NCBI RefSeq assembly: GCF_002440555.1
Contig: NZ_DJUR01000020.1
Span: 1 to 64,000, forward strand
Origin: Aerococcus sp. UBA6277
Lineage (GTDB): Bacteria > Bacillota > Bacilli > Lactobacillales > Aerococcaceae
Direction: 5' to 3'
DNA length: 64,000 bases
Shown here: positions 56,258 through 62,525 of the stretch, piece by piece
Position numbering within the stretch: position 1 is the first letter of the stretch
Layout of the letters: each line of letters opens with the position of its first letter
Translations under genes and position numbers: made by a program
Notes under the pieces: model-generated
The model's database searches: none
Told to the model about the DNA's origin: nothing
Seen by the model: only the letters and a program-made list of their open reading frames with translations

Positions 56258-57043
56258 ATGTTTGAAACAATTTTATTTACCATCGAGAACCAAATTGCAA
56301 GGATTACCTTTAATCGTGAAGCTTCCGGCAATGCCTTTTCTGAAACAACTTATCAGGAAGTGATTGATGCTGTAGCATCCGTCGAAGAGAACCCAGATGT
56401 AAAGGCGATTGTAATTACAGGGGCTGGAAAATACTTCTGCGCTGGTGGTGATATTCGCCAATTTAAAGACTTGGCGGCGTCTGGTGAAGGTATTCCCGAA
56501 TCAGGTGTGATTAAAACGGGAGAAATGGTTGCAGCAGTTCGTAGGTCGTCTAAACCAGTGATTGCGGCTGTAAACGGTGTAGCAGCTGGTGCTGGGTTAG
56601 GCTTAGCCTTAGCTTGTGATTTTATCCTGATGGGAGAAAACGCACAATTAGTGACAGCCTTCATTCAGATGGCTTTTCCAGGGGATACTAGCTTACTGTT
56701 TAATTTGAGTGAGTCAATTGGGACCTACCGTACCAATCGTCATGTTATGTTAAATGAACCCATCACAGCTGAGTTAGCTGAAAAATATGGCCTAACCTAT
56801 CAAGTAGTGCCGGATGCAGATTTACTAGCATCCGCTTTGGACTTGGCTAGTTGTTTTGTTGCTAGTCCTTCTGTAGCTATAGCTTATCAAAAAGCAATAA
56901 TGTATGACCTACAATATCCACAAGCTTTAGAGAATAACCAATTAGAAGCGAAATATATGCGTAAGGCTTCCTTAACTGAAGATCACCGCGAGGCAGTAAC
57001 TGCTTTCTTAGCGAAAAGAAAGCCTCAGTTTAAAGGAAAATAG
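56258..57043 (+). CDS. Enoyl-CoA hydratase/isomerase family protein
   Basis: This 261-residue crotonase-fold protein has oxyanion-hole segments GKYFCAGGDIRQF and AAVNGVAAGAGLGLALACD. The usual second catalytic Glu region is replaced here by AFIQMAFPGDTSL, so the exact reaction (hydration or double-bond isomerisation) is uncertain. A separate crotonase beside a fused FadN suggests a delta3-delta2-enoyl-CoA isomerase for unsaturated chains. AAAGGAG precedes the ATG at 56258. Confidence 0.8.
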   Translation: MFETILFTIENQIARITFNREASGNAFSETTYQEVIDAVASVEENPDVKAIVITGAGKYFCAGGDIRQFKDLAASGEGIPESGVIKTGEMVAAVRRSSKPVIAAVNGVAAGAGLGLALACDFILMGENAQLVTAFIQMAFPGDTSLLFNLSESIGTYRTNRHVMLNEPITAELAEKYGLTYQVVPDADLLASALDLASCFVASPSVAIAYQKAIMYDLQYPQALENNQLEAKYMRKASLTEDHREAVTAFLAKRKPQFKGK

Positions 57044-57093
57044 CCTGGTATGTTAAACTATTGGCAAGAAGAAACGTAAAGGGGCCAATAAAT

Positions 57094-58038
57094 ATGGACA
57101 TCAACCAAATGCAGTATTTTGTGGAAATTGTAAAATCAAATGGTAATTTAACAGTTGCCGCAGATAACCTTTTTGTCTCACAGTCAGCGCTAAGCCAATT
57201 TATTAAAAACTTTGAAAAACAGCAAGGTGTGTCTCTCTTTAACCGAAAGAACGGAAGAATTGTAAGCGTTTCAGAATCGGGGATGCGCGTTTATAGTTCA
57301 GCCTTAAAGGTCCTGAATCAATACAGCAATCTAGAACAAGTGATTGAGAAAGAATCGCTCGTCCACAAGGGGCGCATCAAGATTGGGATTCACCCAACTT
57401 ACTTAAGGTTTTTCTTTAATAAGTTTATTCCACAATTCCTCATTGAAAATCCAGATGCCCACATTGAAATTGTGGAAGCTGGGACCAATGATTTATACCA
57501 GATGCTACAAGATAATATGATTCATATGGCAGTCCTAGTACCACCTGAGATATTAGATGAAAATAAATATGAATCACATCAATTAGTGAGAACAGAAATT
57601 GTGGCTTTTATGGGACCAGACCATCCTTTAAGGACGAAACGCCTACTTAAATGGTTACATCTAGATGGCTATCATTATGTTACTTATAACAAGGAAGACA
57701 TTGTGCACGATTTGGTTAGGGAAAAATTACGTACCCATGATTCTAAGGCGATTCAATTGTTTACTTCAGGTTCTTGGGATTACATGATTGAAACAGTCCT
57801 CTATAATCAATTGGTGGCGCTATTACCAACAGTATATTTTAGTTTATTTATTTCAAAATTAAATCAGATGGGGATTGTGGAGAAACGATTTGAAGATCCT
57901 ATTCCTTATATTCCAACCTTAGTACGTGAGAAAAAAGCAGGGTATTCAAAAGTTGAAAACTTTGTTTACCAATCTATTTTAGAGAATTTCTATCTAGAAA
58001 ATGAAAGTCTTAAATATGATTTTCTAGATGAAGCTTAA
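57094..58038 (+). CDS. LysR-family transcriptional regulator
   Basis: This 314-residue regulator has an N-terminal helix-turn-helix (about 1-60, MDINQMQYFVEIVKSNGNLTVAADNLFVSQSALSQ in part). A periplasmic-binding-like effector domain covers about 90-300. The start at 57094 has AAAGGGG upstream; an earlier TTG is less likely. It lies co-directionally in the middle of the fatty-acid island and is the natural candidate for its specific regulator, perhaps with an acyl-CoA ligand. Confidence 0.88.
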   Translation: MDINQMQYFVEIVKSNGNLTVAADNLFVSQSALSQFIKNFEKQQGVSLFNRKNGRIVSVSESGMRVYSSALKVLNQYSNLEQVIEKESLVHKGRIKIGIHPTYLRFFFNKFIPQFLIENPDAHIEIVEAGTNDLYQMLQDNMIHMAVLVPPEILDENKYESHQLVRTEIVAFMGPDHPLRTKRLLKWLHLDGYHYVTYNKEDIVHDLVREKLRTHDSKAIQLFTSGSWDYMIETVLYNQLVALLPTVYFSLFISKLNQMGIVEKRFEDPIPYIPTLVREKKAGYSKVENFVYQSILENFYLENESLKYDFLDEA

Positions 58039-58141
58039 TTAGTGGTTATTAGATAAATACGGTACGGACAATGAACTTTCATGATAAGTGCAGGCCTATT
58101 TGATAACCTCTAATCGTTAATATGAGAAGGAGCGATCCAAT

Positions 58142-59119
58142 ATGCAAACGCGTGTCACTGAAATGCTCAATATTCAGTATCCAATTATCCAAGGGGGAAT
58201 GCAGTATATGTCGCTGGCTGAACTTGCTTCAGCTGTGTCAAATGCTGGTGGACTTGGTATAGTACCGTCCATGGCTTTCCCGGATGTCGATAGTTTAAGA
58301 GCTGAAGTCCAAAAAATGAAATCTTTAACTGATAAACCCTTTGGCTTCAACATTTCATTAGTACCTGAAGTAGCCATGCCACAAGTGATTATGGATTATA
58401 TTCAAGTCTTGGTTGAAGAGGGGGTACCAGTAGTTGAAACTTCTGGTCAACGACCAAGAAACTTTATCCAACCATTGAAAGATGCTGGGATTAAAGTGAT
58501 TCATAAAGTTACTTCTATCCGACATGGGTTAGCGGCACAGGAAGATGGTGCGGATATCATTGCCTTTGTTGGTGCTGAAGGTGGTGGCCATCCGGGAGTA
58601 GACCTTGTTTCTGGTCCAGTACTTTGGGCTAAAGCGGTAGAGAAAATGTCTGTACCTGTATTGGCTGCTGGGGGGATTGTGGACAGTAAAAGCCTATATG
58701 CCGCTATGGCTTTAGGTGTAGATGGTGTCTTAATGTCCACTAGATTTCTGGCAACACCAGAAGTGAATGCTTCGGAGACTTATCGGCAGGCCTTATTACA
58801 GATACCAGAAAATGGAACTGTTTTAACAATGACCTCTTTAAGAAATGCTATGCGTGTGGCGAATAATGAAATGGCTCAAGAAATCCTTCAAGCAGAAAAA
58901 GACGGCGCGACACTAGAAACACTAATGCCTTTGATTTCTGGGCGTAGGTCTTATGAAGCGATGCAAAATGGGGATGTCCAACATGCGCAACTCAGCATGG
59001 GTCAAGGTGTGGGGCGGATTAACGAGATTATGACAGTTGATGAAATATTTGAGGAACTGATTAATGGTTTCCAAGAACGACATGCCTATATGACTAACCT
59101 TTCGGCTGTATTTAAGTAG
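58142..59119 (+). CDS. Nitronate monooxygenase / FabK-like FMN enzyme
   Basis: This 325-residue TIM-barrel flavoprotein of the 2-nitropropane dioxygenase family has IIQGGMQYMS at the start, the phosphate-binding GGIVDSKSLYAAMALGVDGV, and GAEGGGHPG with the His used by nitronate monooxygenases. FabK enoyl-ACP reductases share the fold. In this operon a role with an enoyl or unsaturated acyl-CoA intermediate is possible, but that is inferred from position. AAGGAG precedes the ATG. The next gene starts 12 nt later. Confidence 0.8.
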   Translation: MQTRVTEMLNIQYPIIQGGMQYMSLAELASAVSNAGGLGIVPSMAFPDVDSLRAEVQKMKSLTDKPFGFNISLVPEVAMPQVIMDYIQVLVEEGVPVVETSGQRPRNFIQPLKDAGIKVIHKVTSIRHGLAAQEDGADIIAFVGAEGGGHPGVDLVSGPVLWAKAVEKMSVPVLAAGGIVDSKSLYAAMALGVDGVLMSTRFLATPEVNASETYRQALLQIPENGTVLTMTSLRNAMRVANNEMAQEILQAEKDGATLETLMPLISGRRSYEAMQNGDVQHAQLSMGQGVGRINEIMTVDEIFEELINGFQERHAYMTNLSAVFK

Positions 59120-59131
59120 GAGGGTAGGCAT

Positions 59132-60334
59132 ATGGATAAACAGCAGATACTTTCAGATTTATATCCTGAGGACGTATACGGATTCAGCCAAAAATTAACT
59201 GAAATAGAAGTTGAATTGTTGAGTAAATTGCGTCAAGTATTAGAAAACCAAATAGCGCCTACTTTAAAACAGCACTGGAAACAAGAGACTTTTCCTTTTG
59301 AGGGCTTTAAAGCGGTCGGCGACCTAGGTTTAATGAACCATCCTGATTTATTCAAAGAAGAACAGCGCCCATATAAAGTGAGCGAATATTTTAATCTTTT
59401 CCGTTATTATGAATTGGCTAGGACGGATATGTCCTTAGCGACCTTTATGACTGTCCATGCGGGGCTAGGCTTTACTACCTTACTACTAGGCGGAAGTCAG
59501 GAACAAATTGATTATTTTGCACCAAAATTTACTAGTTTTGAATGGCAGACTTGTTTTGCCCTAACAGAGCCCGACCATGGATCTGATATTGCTGGTGGTA
59601 TGGCGACAACAGCTTTAAGAGATGGCGATAACTGGCTACTAAATGGTGAGAAACGGTGGATTGGCGGCGCAGGTTCAGCTGATTTCATACCAGTATTTGC
59701 CCGGAACCCAGAAAATAATGATATTCTTTGCTTCATGGTATCAACTGCAACCGAAGGGCTTACTGTAGAGAAGATTGATGGGAAAATAGCCCTAAGACTG
59801 GTACAAAATGGCCATATTCATTTAAAGAATGTACAGGTAGCTGAGGCCTTTAGACTACCTAAAATTCAATCCTTCAGAGATGTTTCGCGTATCCTTTACG
59901 CAACGCGTGCAGACGTTTCCCATATTACGGCAGGTGGGCATGCGGGTACCTTGAGAGCGGCTTTGAGATACACGGGACAGCGAGAGCAATTCGGTAAAAA
60001 AGTTAGCCAATTCCAAATTACCCAGGAAAAATTAGCGAGGATGCAAGCGAATGCCGCAACTGGCTTATCCTTGTCTTATCGCTTAGCTGAGCTTCAAACT
60101 GAGGGGAAATATGCTGAAGTGCCAGCATCGATTGCTAAAATGCAAAATGCGCGCTTATTAAGGGAAACTGTCGCATTGGGTAGAGAAATTTGCGGAGGAA
60201 ATGGTATTACTGTTGATACGGAAGTCGCAAGATATTTTGGCGATGCAGAAGCTATTTATTCCTATGAAGGGACACATGAAGTGAATAGTTTGATTATAGG
60301 GCGACATTTAACAGGGTTTAGCGCCTTTGTATAG
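59132..60334 (+). CDS. Acyl-CoA dehydrogenase, paralogue 2
   Basis: This 400-residue acyl-CoA dehydrogenase is closely similar along its length to the one at 51392-52597: ALTEPDHGSDIAGG, EKRWIGGAGSADFIPVFARN, QREQFGKK, and catalytic-Glu region IYSYEGTHEVNSLIIGRHLTG. Two copies in one island probably divide the work by chain length or substrate. AGGAGGG precedes the ATG. Confidence 0.85.
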   Translation: MDKQQILSDLYPEDVYGFSQKLTEIEVELLSKLRQVLENQIAPTLKQHWKQETFPFEGFKAVGDLGLMNHPDLFKEEQRPYKVSEYFNLFRYYELARTDMSLATFMTVHAGLGFTTLLLGGSQEQIDYFAPKFTSFEWQTCFALTEPDHGSDIAGGMATTALRDGDNWLLNGEKRWIGGAGSADFIPVFARNPENNDILCFMVSTATEGLTVEKIDGKIALRLVQNGHIHLKNVQVAEAFRLPKIQSFRDVSRILYATRADVSHITAGGHAGTLRAALRYTGQREQFGKKVSQFQITQEKLARMQANAATGLSLSYRLAELQTEGKYAEVPASIAKMQNARLLRETVALGREICGGNGITVDTEVARYFGDAEAIYSYEGTHEVNSLIIGRHLTGFSAFV

Positions 60335-60353
60335 TTTGTTTAAAAGTCTTTTG

Positions 60354-60388
60354 GCGGACCGGGTGCGAAAACTTAGTCCGCTATTTTT
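60354..60388 (+). terminator. Hairpin between the second dehydrogenase and the CoA-transferase
   Basis: GCGGAC pairs with GTCCGC, followed by TATTTTTAT. Confidence 0.55.
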
Positions 60389-60421
60389 ATTGAAGCATTA
60401 AAAAGAATTTAGAGGTGGACT

Positions 60422-61987
60422 ATGAAAAGTAAGGTACGTTCAGTAACAGAAATTGTCACCTTAGTGAAAGATGAGGCACGCATTGCTTTTACAACTAGTG
60501 GTATTGGCGGTTTGGCGGAGGAATTTTTTGGTGCCTTACGTTATCAATATGAGCAAACCAGTCATCCAAAAGACATTACGGTGATATCAGTTGCAGGACT
60601 CAGTCGCGGTGAGGGAACGGGAATTGACTTATTGCTAGCACCTGGATTACTCAAACGCTATATCGGGTCACATATCCACGGAGCCCCATTAACTGGGCAA
60701 GCTGCTTTGGATAATCAAATTGAACTATTTATTATACCGCAAGGCACGATTGGTTTACTTTATCGAAATGCCGCGGAGAAAGGACCAGGTGTGTGGACGA
60801 AAGTAGGAATTGATACCTATGTAGACCCTCGTCAATCTGGCGGAAAAATGTCTGATAAAGCTCGTCAGCAAGAAGACTTAATGACAGTTGAAACACTACA
60901 AGGAGAAGAGTGGTTATTTTATAAAAACATTGGTATTGATGTGGCCGTCATTAAAGCAACTTATGCTGATGAGAAGGGGAACTTGGCTTTCACGCATGAA
61001 CCTATGAATCTTCAAGCGTTAACAATGGCTATTGCTGCAAAGAATTCTGGTGGAATCGTCATTGCTCAAGTTGAACAAGTAGTTAAAAAAGATAGTCTCC
61101 AGGCTAAATCCGTTCTTGTACCAGGAATTTTAGTGGATTATGTGTATAAGGGCACAGCTGAGTATCATCAACAAACTTTTGCTACCAGTTATAATCCGTT
61201 ACTTTCAAATGAAATTCGTAGCCATCATTTACCAATAAAACCAGGACCGTTGTCCCCTAAATTGGTGATTGCACGTAGGGCAGCTTTGGAATTGAAGCAG
61301 GATTCTATTATTAATATAGGCGTTGGACTGCCTTGTATGGTATCTAATTTATTCTATGAAGCCCATTTACTGGATCAATATCATTTCACCACAGATTTAG
61401 GAGCTGTTGGTGGGGTGCCTGCTCCAGGTTTTGACTATGGACCAAATTATAATGCAGAGGCAGTCATTAACTCTGGTGACATGTTCGACCTATACCATGG
61501 TGGCGGTCTAGAGACAACAATACTTGGATTTGGTGAAATAAATCAAAATGGCAATGTGAATACGACTTTATTAGGTAACCGTATTATGGGTCCTGGTGGT
61601 ATGATGGACATTGCGGAAGGGGCAAAGCAAATTATTTTTGTAGGTCCTTTTATGGTGAAAGATAAAAGTCATATTGAAAATAACCAACTAGTCATTGATG
61701 ATCAAGGAAGTAAAAGTAAATTTACGGACCCCCTATCCTATATTACGTTCAATGGGTTAAACGCAGTTAAGGCGGGTAAGAAAATAACCATTGTAACTGA
61801 TAGAGCGGTGTTTGAATTGGATAAGGAGGCGAAATTGGTTTTAACTGAATTGGCACCTGGTCTAGACTTGCAAAAGGACATTCTCGATCAAATGGGATTC
61901 AGCCCAGTTGTAGCGGATGATTTGAAAGTAATGGACAGCCATTTATTTGCAGAAGCCTGGTCTCTGAAGAATGGTCAGGTACAATAA
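60422..61987 (+). CDS. fadX: Acyl-CoA:acetate/3-ketoacid CoA-transferase (FadX/Pct type)
   Basis: This 521-residue protein is the fused alpha-beta form of a class I CoA-transferase, like propionate CoA-transferase and S. aureus FadX. The alpha part (about 1-270) has GLSRGEGTGIDLLLAPGLLKRYIGSH. The beta part has NIGVGLPCMVSNL, then TTDLGAVGGVPAPG. In relatives this place reads T-x-E-x-G-x-x-GG, and the Glu is the covalent catalytic residue; here the codon is GAT (Asp). It may favour CoA-ester hydrolysis or be weakened. Its place at the end of the island fits fatty-acid activation or acetyl-CoA disposal. Confidence 0.82.
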   Translation: MKSKVRSVTEIVTLVKDEARIAFTTSGIGGLAEEFFGALRYQYEQTSHPKDITVISVAGLSRGEGTGIDLLLAPGLLKRYIGSHIHGAPLTGQAALDNQIELFIIPQGTIGLLYRNAAEKGPGVWTKVGIDTYVDPRQSGGKMSDKARQQEDLMTVETLQGEEWLFYKNIGIDVAVIKATYADEKGNLAFTHEPMNLQALTMAIAAKNSGGIVIAQVEQVVKKDSLQAKSVLVPGILVDYVYKGTAEYHQQTFATSYNPLLSNEIRSHHLPIKPGPLSPKLVIARRAALELKQDSIINIGVGLPCMVSNLFYEAHLLDQYHFTTDLGAVGGVPAPGFDYGPNYNAEAVINSGDMFDLYHGGGLETTILGFGEINQNGNVNTTLLGNRIMGPGGMMDIAEGAKQIIFVGPFMVKDKSHIENNQLVIDDQGSKSKFTDPLSYITFNGLNAVKAGKKITIVTDRAVFELDKEAKLVLTELAPGLDLQKDILDQMGFSPVVADDLKVMDSHLFAEAWSLKNGQVQ

Positions 61988-62034
61988 TGAGTTTTTGGTG
62001 AGGGAATAATGTCAAAAGCCCATGCTATCAATAT

Positions 62035-62063
62035 TTGACAGGGCTCTGTAAAGCATATAAAAT
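62035..62063 (+). promoter_or_regulatory. Near-consensus sigma-A promoter
   Basis: TTGACA (62035-62040), exactly 17 bp, then TAAAAT (62058-62063). It is one of the best promoters in the window, and drives the small gene at 62106. Confidence 0.8.
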
Positions 62064-62074
62064 GGGGTGGACTG

Positions 62075-62119
62075 ATGGCTGAATTAAGATATTTAGGAGA
62101 TAGTAATGTTGATGAATAG
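62075..62119 (+). CDS. 14-codon upstream peptide frame (uncertain)
   Basis: ATG with GGGGTGG before it opens a 14-codon frame (M-A-E-L-R-Y-L-G...) that stops inside the start of the next gene, in another frame. It starts only a few bases after the predicted transcription start. It could be a leader peptide, or the old N-terminus of the downstream protein cut off by a one-base frameshift. Confidence 0.3.
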   Translation: MAELRYLGDSNVDE

Positions 62120-62342
62120 GGTAGCAATTGTCGTTGAACCTGTGACAAAGGATCAATCCGGCGAAATCCGCGTCTTAGTGGATCAAATGGTTTACAAGGC
62201 AAAGAGTGCAATTCCTGACGGCGAATTCGTTCAAAACGAATTGGTTAAGATTTGCCGCATTGAAGACGACATCGCATACTGCCAACGTGGTATGCTAGAT
62301 AATCAATATGATCAAGATATCAAAGTTTCTTTTGGTAGCTAA
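62106..62342 (+). CDS. Small NfeD-like OB-fold protein (hypothetical)
   Basis: This 78-residue protein has a strand pattern (GEIRVLVDQMVYKAKS, then VKICRIEDDIAYC) that resembles the C-terminal OB domain of NfeD proteins, but with no membrane segments and no protease partner. AGGAG lies 6 nt before the ATG. A strong promoter lies upstream and a terminator downstream, so it is a monocistronic unit. The family match is my reading, not a search result. Confidence 0.6.
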   Translation: MLMNRVAIVVEPVTKDQSGEIRVLVDQMVYKAKSAIPDGEFVQNELVKICRIEDDIAYCQRGMLDNQYDQDIKVSFGS

Positions 62343-62375
62343 AATAGTAATATTTTTTTGCAATACATATAAAGT

Positions 62376-62413
62376 GAAGCGGATCTCCTTTTTCGGAAAT
62401 CTGCTTTTTTTCT
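62376..62413 (+). terminator. Terminator after the small NfeD-like gene
   Basis: AAGCGGAT pairs with ATCTGCTT (one GU), followed by TTTTTTCT. Confidence 0.75.
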
Positions 62414-62426
62414 CAAAAAAATAACG

Positions 62427-62443
62427 TTTACATAAAGTTTACA
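62427..62443 (+). promoter_or_regulatory. PHO-box pair before the 5'-nucleotidase
   Basis: TTTACA at 62427-62432 and 62438-62443, 11 bp apart, as before pstS. A TATAAT -10 (62481-62486) follows without a clear -35, which fits a PhoP-activated promoter. Confidence 0.65.
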
Positions 62444-62525
62444 CCATTCAAATACGAATATTAATATGTGTTTGGTATGATATAATTAGCGAGTCACTTA
62501 TTTGGTTTTATATGAGGAGGAGAAA

